A stretch of DNA of 64,000 nt from NCBI GenBank assembly GCA_963565915.1, contig OY751487.1:4340001-4404000 (forward strand), written 5' to 3'. Made by a program: the position numbers and the translations under genes. Positions 11,684 to 23,625 of this stretch are shown here, piece by piece. The notes beneath the pieces were generated by a model. It saw nothing but the letters and a program-made list of their open reading frames with translations, did not search any database and was not told where the DNA came from. Source of the stretch: Entoloma clypeatum (taxonomy: Eukaryota > Basidiomycota > Agaricomycetes > Agaricales > Entolomataceae). Numbering within the stretch: the stretch's first letter is position 1; each line of letters opens with the position of its first letter.

Positions 11684-13169
11684 TCATGCAAGGACGGTGG
11701 TGATCGCACGGGCAATTATACTGTATATTCGCGTCAGAAAGGGTTCAAGATATGGAATGCAGACGACTAACTCGTGGACTGTGAAAAGAGGGTGAAGGGA
11801 GTTCAACCAGCTAAAATTTCAATTGAATTTCAACCGCGATTTTGGACGGGAGGAAACAGCAGGCTGAACTCACAAATAGCTTGTAACGGGAGCACATGGG
11901 CTGATCTGGGCTGTCGTTCCCGGAATTCCATTTTGATACGCTTCACAATAGCCAGTAGCATTCACATATCCCAGGGCTTCAGCATTGTCAAGGAGCGTGT
12001 TGAAGATGGGCTGGGTGTCAAAGACGGTAACCTGATGGAGGTCAGCGTGTCTTTCTTTGAAAGCTCCAGCCAAAGCTGTGAGTTGCTGGTTGTAGTTTCC
12101 GATGAGACGTTTGAGTTTTTGAGTACTTTTGGGACCTTGCGAGATGAGAAGAGGTGCGCGGTCGGTCGGTGGAACCGTCAAGAACAGGAAAGACCGTGCG
12201 CCTTCAGTGTACAGCTCTTCCAACTTCATGATTTGAGTTTGATGTTCTCCGAAAGATATGGGAGAAACCGGCGTACTTGAGTGTCCAGTTGTTTCAAAAG
12301 CGTGGAGTAGAATTGGGGCTCATGTCCCGTGATATTTGTCTGCGGTTTTGAGATACGTGTGAGGACATCTGGGTAAGAAGATAAGATGAGCCACATACCC
12401 AGTCAAGTGAATTACCCTGAAGCAAATTGTCAAAAATAAATTTGGTAGTATATAGAGTTACGAGACGCTCACCACGTCATTTATTCCGATCCAGAACGCA
12501 AAAAGGGAATTGGAGCTATCCCATACAGCACCTGCTGGTTTTGGAGCAAGGTAGTGCTTGAATTGAGCGACCTGATTGACGATGGATCTAGGGTAATGAG
12601 TCATAATGGATATATATGCTGGTCGAAAAGACTTGATCCTACAGAACAGTGGGTAGATATGGAGGCACTAATGCCGCATCAATGGTCGCGCCACCTGACG
12701 CCAGGTCGAACACCTGCAGTGGGTCGATGAGTCTGGCGACTCCGAGACCGATACATGTTCCAGTGGAGAACTTACTTGAGTGTCGGTAACATTGTATTTC
12801 CCGCCTGCCAGCGATCAGGTACGTGGGAAGTTGTGGATTAAACGGTGCAATTACCGAGAAATTGAACCCAATTAAGACCGTTCGATGAAGTCTGACAAAA
12901 CGGTTGTAAGTATGCAGACTGCCTTTAGGGACAGGAAATAGACACACCCGACCGGGGACCGGTGAATCAACACCAGCGGAGACATTATAGCCTGAACAAC
13001 CCATATTTTAGAACCCGAAGCATAGAATGGCGGAGGAAGCCTGACCATCGGCCGAGTACGAGTCACCGAAAGTGAATAAGAACTTTGTCTCTCCCCAGGG
13101 AAGCTTCCCCAGAGCCTGGTTTGCGGCCAACAAAACAACCAGAGGCCTAAGAAAGCGAACTAAGGGCAT
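11684..13169 (-). CDS. SGNH/GDSL hydrolase, CE16 acetylesterase-type, secreted
   Basis: Carbohydrate esterase family 16-like enzyme of about 310 residues. Members remove acetyl groups from hemicellulose oligosaccharides outside the cell. The ATG at 13169 gives a short Arg-containing hydrophobic leader (VRFLRPLVVLLAANQALG). Block I is FTFGDSYSADG with the catalytic Ser. The CE16-typical YNVSAGVDSPVPG, TSSNGLNWVQFLGG and DLASGGATIDAALVPPYLP follow, then FAFWIGINDV (block III Gly-x-Asn-Asp) and, near the C terminus, WLNSLHP...VHD, which supplies the catalytic His. About nine or ten short introns are needed; most have GT-AG borders. The reading frame is intact when spliced. It diverges from the AP-2 mu gene across 251 bp. 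Confidence 0.85.
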
Positions 13170-13420
13170 CGTTGACCTGGGGTTCGGTGCATCGTGACCG
13201 TTTAAATCATTATGCGTATCCGAGGTTGGTCCGGTATCCCTGCATAAATGTTTATAACGTCCATGAGTTCTCTATGAGGCGGCCAGCATCTGCGTTCTCG
13301 TAGAAGAGTCTGAGCGATTGAAACTGCAACATGAGAGTCCCGAAAAGGAAGTCGTGACGATCGTCCCTGCCACCAGCCTCGCCAATGCTGGGAAACAGAT
13401 TCAGCCATCTATAACACACC
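13170..13420. promoter_or_regulatory. Shared divergent promoter region
   Basis: The 251 bp between the CE16 start (minus strand, 13169) and the AP-2 mu start (plus strand, 13421) must hold both promoters. No specific site was recognised. Confidence 0.5.
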
Positions 13421-15235
13421 ATGATTTCGGTACGTTGGCGTACTGTTTGGAACTTCCTTGTAGCTGAAAAGGTGTTGTAGGCGTTCTTCATCTTTAACCA
13501 GAAAGGGGAGGTGAGCACACGGTAAATCCATCAACAACATGTTTGAGTCCTCATGCGTGAATTAGGTTCTAATATCCAGACTGTACCGGACAGATTTCAA
13601 GTGTGATCGGGGCCTTTGAATCCTTTGGACTTCTGCTCACAGTCTCCCAAACGATAGACGATCGATTGCCGACGTATTCCGCATACAAGTTGTCTCTAAC
13701 AGCGATGTGCGATCACCCATCATCACTCTGGGCTCCACCAGTTTCTTTCATGTCCGAATCAACAACCTATACGTCGTTGCCGTAACAAAGTTGGTGCTTT
13801 CCGGTATTTTCATAGCGTCTATTGAAGCGAGCACAGGACTAACGCAAATGCGGCGCTGGTGTTTGAGTTCTGTTACCGGTTTATCAACATCGCGAAATCA
13901 TACTTTGGAAAGATTGATGAGGAGGCTGTCAAGAACAATTTCGTACTGATATATGAGCTTATTGATGGTGCGTCGTGTATGCCTCGCGAAACCATCTTGA
14001 AATTGAGACATCGTTACAGAAATCAACGATTTTGGTTATCCACAGAACAGCGAAATCGATACCTTGAAAACCTACATCACTACCGAGAGCGTTGTCTCGT
14101 CTGCCATCGCTGCGGTTCGTGTTCTGCCCCCGCTATTTCTAATTGCCAATCTACGCACCGCAGGAGGAGTCTTCAAAGATCACGTCGCAAGCGACAGGTG
14201 CGACGAGTTGGAGACGTAACGACGTCAAATACAAGAAGAATGAGGCCTTTGTTGATGTCGTCGAGATAATAAACCTGAGCATGAGCGCGAAAGGTGTGCC
14301 TACGCATAGTCTCAAGGGCAACATTGTGCTTATTCCTCCAGGAACGGTCCTCCGCGCGGATGTCGACGGGCACATTCAAATGCGTGCTTATCTTTCGGGA
14401 ACACCTGAATGCAAATTTGGCCTGAACGACAAGCTCGTCATTGACAAGAGTGAACGAGGCATAGGAGATGCTGTAGAACTTGACGATTGCCGGTTCCACC
14501 AATGCGTGCGATTAAACGACTTTGACGCCACTCGTACCATTAGTTTTATCCCACCAGATGGCGAATTTGAGCTGATGCGGTGAGTTTATTGCGCTCAGAA
14601 GTTTGCTCTGTTGCTCTAACTACTTGATTACCGCTACCATTACATAGGTATCGATCAACATCGAATGTTAAGTTACCGTTACGCGTAATACCGACCGTGA
14701 ACGAGATCGGGACATCTCAGGTATCTTACACCATCACCGTCAAAGCCAACTTTGGTCCAAAAATCTCTGCGACAAACATCGTTTTGCGTATACCTACACC
14801 ACTCAATACCACCACCGTAGAATGCAAAGTTGCCAATGGGAAAGCAAAATACGTTCCAGCCGAGAATGTTGTCGTGTGGAAGTAAGCCCCACCACCTTCC
14901 ATGTTTTTTCAAGTTTGGCTCATACCTCCCTGTGCTCAGAGTTCCACGGATACAGGGCGGACAAGAATGTACATTCTCAGGCACTGCAGCTTTGACTTCT
15001 ACAACGACCCGGCAGGTCTGGGCACGACCGCCAATAGACGTTGACTTTGAGGTTTTGATGTTTACTGCGTCGGGCCTTATTGTCCGCTTCCTTAAAGTCT
15101 TTGAGAAGAGCAGTTATCAAAGCGTCAAGTGGGTGCGATACTTGACGAAAGCGAGTAGTTCATACCAGATTCGGGTATGTTGGATTCGTCGACTGGATAA
15201 TATTCTTCCATGACTGACTTTTTACCTAGTTCTAG
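13421..15235 (+). CDS. APM4: AP-2 clathrin adaptor complex mu (medium) subunit
   Basis: Medium chain of the AP-2 adaptor, which links tyrosine-motif cargo and lipids to clathrin at the plasma membrane. The protein begins MIS, split by an intron, then [10 protein letters not shown], the classic mu-chain start. A longin-like N-terminal domain follows ([38 protein letters not shown]). The mu homology domain starts with [20 protein letters not shown] and ends SYQIRF followed by TAG at 15233-15235. About nine GT-AG introns; every junction I traced keeps the frame. Length (about 430 residues) fits the family. [12 protein letters not shown] and [11 protein letters not shown] favour AP-2 over AP-1 mu. 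Confidence 0.93.
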
Positions 15236-15514
15236 TTTTGACGTGCCATTGGATAGACGTCGCTATCGCCTTATCTATTATAGTTTAGACTTTCCTTTAA
15301 TCTGACCTTCGTTCATGCCTGTTCAACGCGTTCGTATCAGAATTTCTCTCTTGAGGGAGTTGCCACAACAAAGTTGTTTGGCGGTGTTTTGGAATCGGGC
15401 CAAAATTCAATTGGGAAACATCGTTCGAACCACGTCCCTTCGTTCTTCTCGACAGTCTTCCCTTCCGCTCCCATTTCATACTCCTCTCCATTCTCCCAAG
15501 AAACGACACAAAAA

Positions 15515-16866
15515 ATGTCAGTAGTTGAAGAAATCCGTGCAGAGTCCTACGTCGGCTTCGACTCTATCACATCACAAATCGAGCATAAGCTCTTGAAGCG
15601 CGGTTTCCAGTTCAACGTCATCCTCGTTGGTGCGTGCTTTCGTTGTTCTCGGACGTCCTGTTGAAGCCTGTATCTGACTCACACCCGTCCGCCTTTCTCT
15701 TTTGGGTATCTGCGTCATTTGCTTGGTGGTGTAAACGTGCAGGCCAAACGGGACTTGGAAAGTCTACTCTCATAAACACCATCTTCGCGTCGCACCTCAT
15801 CGACTCGAAGGGTCGGTTTGCAGCGGATGAGCCTGTGAGGCAGACTACTGAAATCCAGGCTGTTTCGCATGGTAAGTTTTTTTCTCTGCCCTACTTCCGT
15901 GTCAAACGTAATGACGAACAATCTTTCGTGGGCAGTTATCGTGGAGAACGGTGTCAAGCTGCGATTAAACATTGTTGATACGCCTGGGTACGGTGACCAG
16001 GTGAACAACGAGAACTGGTGAGTAGGCTTCCATGTTTTCTAGAACTGAGAAAGAAGATAGGACGCTCATTACGTTTACACGCGTTTTTTTGACAGTTGGG
16101 ACCCCATTATCAAGTACATCAAAGACCAGCACAGCGCATACCTCCGCAAGGAGCTGACGGCCATGCGAGACCGGTACATCCAGGACACGCGCATCCACTG
16201 CTGCTTGTACTTCATCAACCCCACGGGCCACGCTTTGCGCCCAATTGATGTCATTGTGATGAAGAAGCTTAGCGAGGTGGTCAACGTTGTCCCCGTCATT
16301 GCCAAGTCGGACAGCTTGACTCCTGAGGAGCGGGAGAAGTTCAAAGTCAAGGTTGGTTGTGGCCTTGCATGCTGTGACTCTTCTTCTGACGAGTCGGAAT
16401 CAATAGATCAGGGAAGAACTGCAATATGAGAACATCCGTCTCTATCCCTTTGATACGGACGAGGATGAGGAGGAGGAAGTGCACCTCAATGCTACCATTC
16501 GGGTATGCCATAGGGTCGTTTTTGTGCTGTTTGGCTTTAAACGTCACGTCTAGAACATCATTCCTTTCGCCGTCGTTGGATCTGAAAATAACTTAATCGT
16601 CGACGGCAAATCTGTTCGGGGACGCAGGAACCGCTGGGGTGTCGTTAACGTTGAAGATGTGAACCACTGCGAGTTCATGCACCTTCGCAACTTCCTGTTG
16701 AGGTACATACCTAGCCGGCTATGTCCCCATCATCTTACTTATCTTCGACCTTAGGACACATCTGCAGGACCTCATCGAGACAACAGCCCAGATTCACTAT
16801 GAGGCTTTCCGTTCAAAACAACTTTTGGCACTGAAGGAAGGCGTGAACCAACGTCCTGCACAGTAG
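15515..16866 (+). CDS. CDC10: Septin, Cdc10 type
   Basis: GTP-binding filament protein that assembles with other septins at the bud neck, septum and hyphal cortex. It starts MSVVEEIRAESYVGFDSIT, then the Cdc10-like IEHKLLKRGFQFN. The P-loop is GQTGLGKST, the G3 region NIVDTPGYGD, and the specificity motif AKSD. The septin-unique element is seen around RRNRWGVVNVEDVNHCEF. The protein ends soon after THLQDLIETTAQIHYEAFR without a C-terminal coiled coil, which is the hallmark of the Cdc10 group. Roughly 335 residues over several exons; TAG at 16864-16866. The 279-bp gap after the AP-2 mu gene must contain its promoter. Confidence 0.93.
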
Positions 16867-17500
16867 TAGATCTCCCGATCTTTGCGCGGTTCTTCGATTG
16901 TTAAAATTGATACCCACCTTCTTTGATGTTGGTTTTATATTTTTTCTGCGGACGATTGGTACATCATAGCGCCTTTTTGCCTCGTGGTTCTTGTCTTCTC
17001 ACCTCTCTTGATACAATACATACCCTCTCCCTCGTTTTCTCTCAAGTGACTTTCAATCACACTTGGTAACCGACTCGAGCAGATTCTGATGGGTCAGCGA
17101 AATGAAGATGGCTGGGTATGTAATCAATTGTTAACCCCGTTCAATCTCGCAACCGAGGGAGATGACAAGCACCTGCTGAGTGTTGAACTTGGATAACAAA
17201 TGGCTTTTTCCAATCTTTTCAAGCAAGAAAAACGTTGATCTTAGTTATGAGATAGTCCATGTGTATTATCGTTGTAGGATGAGTGTGCACCGAGGACGAT
17301 GGGGATGGAGCGAGAAATGGCTGACACAGCCGGGATGACACAGCCAAGAAACAGCTCTGAGCGTCCCTGCCGGTGGCCTTGCTCCCTGACCCTCTTGTCA
17401 CCGGTGGTCATGCCCTTTCATTGTCACTGAAACGCTCCCTCTCGTAACCTAGATAACTTCCTGAGACGATCTGGCAGACGACTTTCCTCCGTTACGTATC
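16867..17500. other. Intergenic between septin and flippase genes
   Basis: About 630 bp with no gene recognised. It should hold the septin 3' UTR and the flippase promoter. Confidence 0.5.
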
Positions 17501-20500
17501 ATGGCCAAATCCAGGTTCGCCACATGGTATGCCCGACTCGCGGCATTCCGAGTAGAGGACATATTTGTGCGGACAACCCAACTAGGACCCCGTCGTACTG
17601 TTTTCGTTAACCAGAACCTCCCGAATGACTACCGCGACCAGAAAGACAGGGTCAAGCGCGAATATATCTATGCCACGAACCAGGTCTTGACGTCAAAATA
17701 CACCGTCCTGACTTTTATTCCGAGGAATTTGCTGGAGCAATTCAGACGCGTTGCAAATGTGTACGTTTTGCTGCTCATCTCACCCCGTAACGAGGTCTTT
17801 ACCTCTTGCTGCAACATGCATCAGTTTCTTCCTTGGCATCGCAATCCTACAATTCTTCAACAAGTTTTCCACCATATCCCCTGCACTCGTTCTTCTCCCC
17901 CTACTCATCGTTCTTACAATAACCGCGCTGAAGGATGGCTACGAGGACGTGAAACGGCATCAGTCTGACCGCCGCGTCAACCATACAGAGACTCTCATAC
18001 TCTCGGGTGGCAATTGGGTCAATCCCAATGTCATGGCTCCGAAGAACAAGACCTTTGTTCGCGGACTTCCTCGATTCCGTGGTAGGAAAGGCGCCCGGGT
18101 CCCAACTCAAGCCGAACTCATGCCAAACCGGCGAGAACCTGATGTCACCACTGACTCAGAGTATGATGATGCGCATGAAGAAGAACTTGATCACAGCGTG
18201 CATCTCTTTGCGCATCAAACGGAAGGACGGCCACATTGGAAGAAGACGATCTGGGAAGATGTTCGAGTCGGGGACTTTATCAAGATCAAGGACAATCAAT
18301 CTCTGCCTGCGGACATTCTCATCTGTTCCACTTCCGACGACGAAAATGTGGCTTTTGTCGAGACGAAGAACTTGGATGGAGAGACGAATCTCAAATCACG
18401 GAATGCCATTCCTGCCCTGACGCATCTGCAGACCACGTCCGACTGCGCAAGTATGGCTAATCGCTTCACAATAGAATGTGACAGACCCGACACTAATATG
18501 TATAAGCTGGATGCGACACTCATTCTGGACAGGCCCAAGCAGAAGAGTGAGGACAGTCCGGGTGTGGAAAAGCACCCGATTGACATGCAGATGGTCCTTC
18601 TACGGGGCACGGTCTTGCGGAACACGAGTTGGGTTATAGGTGTGGTCCTTTATACGGGGGGAGATACCAGGATTGTCATGAATTCTGGTGGAACCCGAAG
18701 TAAGCGAAGTAGGGTTGAGAGGCAAATGAATCCTCAAGTGTATGTTTTTTGCTTTTCCTTCGCATCATCCAGATTGAAAGATGATCTTCAAAGGTTCATC
18801 AATCTCGTCTTGCTAGCGGTCATGGCTGTTACGTGTGCCATAGCAGATTCGGTTCATGAGCACATGGATTACCCCGAGGGTGCCTTATGGCTCTACAACG
18901 ATGACCAGCATAACGACAACCCCTCAATTAATGGCCTTGTCACCTGGGCGTTCGCACTGATCACGTTGGTTGTTCACTTTTTTCAAGGTACATCATATGC
19001 TAATCATCTCGTAGTTTTCAAAATATCGTTCCCATCTCCCTGTATATATCCATCGAATTCGTCCGAACATGTCAAGCGGCTTTCATCTACTTTGATTCGG
19101 AAATTTACTACGAAAAGACGGACCAACCCACATTAGCACGCAGCTGGAATTTATCTGACGATTTGGGCCAGATTGAATACATCTTTTCTGACAAGACAGG
19201 CACACTCACTCAGGTTCGTGTTTGCTTTCTCCTACAAACTACATGCGCCAACACGACCGATAGAATTCCATGGTATTCCGCCAATGTTCCATAGCAGGGA
19301 AGGCTTATACCGGGGAACCTGATGACAATCACGAAGAAGAGCCTGAGATCAGGGAGTTAAAGCCGATAGACCATGCGGATAAGGACTTCACTCGTTCTCC
19401 CAGCGGCGACTCATCAACAGCTGCCGGCTCCAGCGCGACACCGGAACAAGAGAAGGAAAAGACCCAGATTGGTACTACCGGACCCCTCGCAAGCGGCGCC
19501 ATCAAACTCTCCAGCCAGGTCCTTCGCCACTTCAGGGACCCTGTTCTCAAGGCCGATATCGAGGGCTCCGTTCATGCCGATCCCAATTCCGAGAACGCCA
19601 CGCTCGCACGTTCTCTGAACGGTTTCTTCTCCATCCTCGCGTTGTGCCATACGGTGCTAACGGGGACTGACCGTGAGACGGGTGCCATCGAGTACAAGGC
19701 GCAGTCGCCTGACGAGGCCGCGTTGGTGCAGGCTGCTGCGGACATGGGGTTCGTGTTTCGAGGACGGGAGGCGGAGGTGCTGTTGCTGCAGACGCCGTTC
19801 TCGGATGAGGTGGAGCGGTATGAGTTGTTGAATATTTTGGAGTTTACGAGTGCGAGGAAGAGGATGAGTGTTGTGGTGAGGAAGCTGGATGAGCAGGATG
19901 GGAGGATATTTTTGTTGACGAAGGGGGCGGATAATATTATCTTCGAGAGGTTGAGGCCTGGGGCGGATGAGTTGAAGGAGGTGACGGAGAGGCATCTTGC
20001 AGAGTTTGCGAGTCATGGGTTGAGGACGCTGACTTTGGCGTATAAGGTTATTCCAGGCAAGCTTTCTCTTCAATTTTTGTGATTGAAATGACTCATTGTT
20101 TTGTATCTACAGAGGACGAATACGCTGCCTGGATTGTTCGATACCATGATGCCACGGTCTCCATGGAAGAGAGGGAAGAAAAGGTCGAGGCAGTCTCAGA
20201 TGAACTCGAACGGGATTTGAGGCTTCTTGGAGCAACAGCCATTGAGGACAAATTACAAGATGGTGTACCTGAAACTATCGCGGACCTCAAAAGAGCTGGA
20301 ATCAAAATCTGGGTGGCCACGGGTGATAAACTTGAAACTGCCATTGGTATGTTATGTCTACTCCCTTCCGATCCTTGGTGTTGACTTATGCCCCCGTAGC
20401 CATTGGACATAGCACCAACCTCATTGACCGGGATGCAAATATTATCGTCATCCGCGGGAACCGAAACGGTTTCCCCGTCTATCAACAGATGGTCAATGCC

Positions 20501-22550
20501 GCAGAAGAGTTCTTTCCTGAGAGCAACCTGTTGAAAGAACCGGATCCATCCTCGCCTTCGGATCCAGCTGACATCGAGCGGCAGTTCCCTCTTCGTCGTG
20601 TTGACACCGGCCTTTCGGCTATCGTCGGCAACAACAACGGTGACCGACCTGGAGGGTTCGTGCTCGTCATTGATGGCGCTGCTTTGGAACATGTACGTAA
20701 AACGTTTTTTTTGGCGTTCTGTCTGGATTCTCATTCTTGGCGTTTATTGTAGGCACTTTCCGACGAAGAAAACAGAAGCTTGCTGCTCCGGCTGGCGACC
20801 ATGTGCGAGGGCGTTATCTGCTGTCGTGTATCGCCCCTTCAGAAAGCGCTTATTGTAAAGCTTGTGAAGGACGGCTTGAACGTGATGACGCTTGCTATTG
20901 GCGATGGCGCCAATGACGTTAGTATGATCCAGGTCTGTTTCCTTTCTATATTATGGAGGATGTGATCTTAATTGTTCCTCGTCATTAGTCTGCCGATGTT
21001 GGAGTTGGCATTTCGGGTGAAGAGGGTTTGCAGGCTGTGAATTCTTCAGATTATGCTATTGCACAGGTGAGGATATTGTCGACTTGTTTTGTCAAAAATG
21101 TTCTCATGTGCCTTGCAGTTCCGCTTCCTGAAACGGTTGCTTTTGGTGCATGGACACTGGTCATATGCTCGTAATGGAAATATGTTCGTTATTGGACTTT
21201 TTTACCCCGCGATGACAGTCTGGGCTGACAGTTGACAGGATTCTCAATTTCTTTTACAAAAACATTGTGTGTATTGGTGTACTCTGGTGGTTCCAGATTC
21301 ACTGCGGCTGGAGTTCAAACTACGTGTTCGAATATACATATCTCCTATTTTGGAATTCCTTTTGGACGCTTGCGCCTGTCATTGGTATCGGGTTGTTCGA
21401 TAGAATTGTCGGTCCGTGTTTCAAACCTTGTCATCAAGCGCTGATCTTGTAATTGACTGTTGCATAGATGCTGATGTCCTTATGGACCTTCCTGAACTCT
21501 ATCGTTACGGAAGAGAAGGAAAGTGGTTTGGGCTCAAGTGGTTCGCCATTTACATGTTTGATGGCGTTGTACAGGTGCGTAATTCTTCCTCTAAATTGAG
21601 GGGTTGAAAACTGATGAGATATCTTGCTAGTCTGCCATCATCTACTTCATTATTGTCTACACATATACCGCTGTTTCAACACGGGCGGATGGCTGGGATA
21701 TCAGTCTCTATGAATTTTCGACTGTCAGTTTTATAAGCAGAAATCACTGCGCATGGGCTCACCCGTTTTTATTCTAGACAATGGTTTTCGCCGCTGTCGT
21801 CACAGCTAATCTATTCAATGGTCTGAACACAAACATTTGGACTGCTTGGGTTTTCTTCGCTGTCTTCATTGGTGTTGCTCTGCTTTGGATCTATACGGTA
21901 AGCTCAACTCGTTCTAACAGAGAGGTGGTCAACTCACGAATAGTCAGGCTATCTACAATATCATAGCCCCTGGATGGTTCCGTACCAATGTCTTTGGAAA
22001 CAACCACTTCCTTTTCCGGTCCGCGTACTTCTGGCTCTGCCTCCCTCTTACCGTTTGCCTTGCCTTGGCACCTCGCTACCTTGCCAAGGCTTGGAAGTTT
22101 GGCTTTGCACCTGACGACATCGACATCATGCGATACATTCGGAAGAAGTTCCCGGACCGCGACATCGCACATAGAGTGTTCTTCAGGCGAGCAGCACCAA
22201 ACGCGGACAGGCGTGCCTCTGTTCTCTCGAGGTCGACACATCGCACGGAGAGCACTGTGTCCCTCCATACACGACCATCTCAGGATCACCGGTCTGCTAG
22301 CAGGACAGACATGTCGACTGGCCTGCGAACTGTCTACCGTGGATTCGATTTCTCGATTGAAGAGGACGGAGTGGCTATGCAGCGCATGCAGACCAACCTG
22401 TCGGAGCGACGGCAAAGTAATCGTAACCTTTCTCCGCCGGCGCAACCCAGAGAAGCTCAAGGACCGCAAGGACGACCTTCGAGGGGGTTTTCTGTGCCGC
22501 GCCCTGGGTTTTTGCGGAAGAAGGCTTCTCGAGCGAAGGACAATGACTGA
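17501..22550 (+). CDS. DNF1: P4-type ATPase, phospholipid flippase of the Dnf1/Dnf2 type
   Basis: Moves phospholipids from the outer to the cytosolic leaflet of plasma or endosomal membrane. About 1,400 residues in some 15 exons, starting [20 protein letters not shown]. The P4 signature [20 protein letters not shown] precedes TM1. The actuator domain has NLDGETNLK (DGET motif). The phosphorylation site is DKTGTLTQ (about 19190-19213), and the nucleotide domain shows KGADNI and QSPDEAALV. The hinge [11 protein letters not shown] is at about 20900-20932, followed by [13 protein letters not shown]. The last membrane segments are interrupted by several short introns. The C-terminal tail is Ser/Arg-rich and disordered, ending with TGA at 22548-22550. 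The Dnf rather than Drs2 assignment rests on overall motif flavour and is moderately sure. Confidence 0.92.
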
Positions 22551-23625
22551 CGTGCTTTTTATTGATTTTATTTTCTTCGACTTTCTGATATTAATTAGAC
22601 AGCATGCCATCGACGTCGCTTATCTGTTATACATCTCGCGCGTACCCGCAGGCTGTATTCGAATTGTCGTAATATTTTTTTTTTCTGGTATTTTTCCTAG
22701 CATTCCTGTTACGATTTAACGACTCCGGTAGAAGTACTATGTAGTGGATTAATTATACATGGACTAATCAGTCTCCCAGTGAGATGCACAAGTACGCGAA
22801 TCCAATTTTAACCTCCTGAAGAGGACCGGGGGTCCTCATTCCGCGAATGAGATGATATATCCCCGAATGCAGAGAGCTATGCATTGGCGCCAGAAATTTT
22901 GACTCCATCATAATACGCACCCTCCCACGAATCCGCCGCCTGCTGCTGGGGAATCGTCAAAATGGGCGACCCCTTACTCCCTAGCATCTATATGAATCCG
23001 TGCCCCTCTGCCCTGTTACACTCTCAGATCAGCTATAGCCACGAGATTTCGCGAACCGATACGGCTTCAGTGCGACCACTTTTCACGACCTGCTCATGCT
23101 GCGGGTTGCCCAGATGTTGCAACCCATCTCATTCCAAAACGTATGGGCTACTACGCTGGGGTCAGTGTCTTCCAGTGATTACTGATGAACCTGAGGGTAG
23201 TGAGTCTTTAATTTTGGTGGGTTCTTATGAAGTTGCATGTAGTGGTGAGGTCCAGCATATTGATCAAGCTAGCATATTGTAACACTTCCTCTGTACTGTA
23301 TTAGGGGTCGCCGACCCATGGGGTGCGATTGTGCAATGAACATCATTCACGATCTCGCTTTCGTACTCAGGAGTTTAATCGAAGTCGCACGCAAAAGCGG
23401 CGATGTGCACAACGCTCTCGTTGTGAGTACTCTCTGCAGGCTCTGCTTCATCACATTGTACATACAATACCGAGCAGAAACAAATATGCAAGGATTGCAT
23501 TAGCGCGGTAAACTCTCGATCCACCTAATGAAGATGCCTAGTCACAGTTGAAGGAACCTTTTTTCGGTGCTCAAGTAACTGGTAGATCCCAACTAGATAT
23601 GACTAGGCTAGGCATACAACACTAT
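22551..23625. other. Intergenic; small hairpins, no convincing gene
   Basis: About 1.1 kb. A Cys-rich 106-codon frame at 22962-23282 and a 61-codon frame at 23318-23503 (both plus strand) have no recognisable domain. Around 22825-22860 there is a perfect 7-bp hairpin (GAGGACC / GGTCCTC) next to a palindrome, CATTCCGCGAATG. These may be 3' UTR or repeat remnants. Confidence 0.35.
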
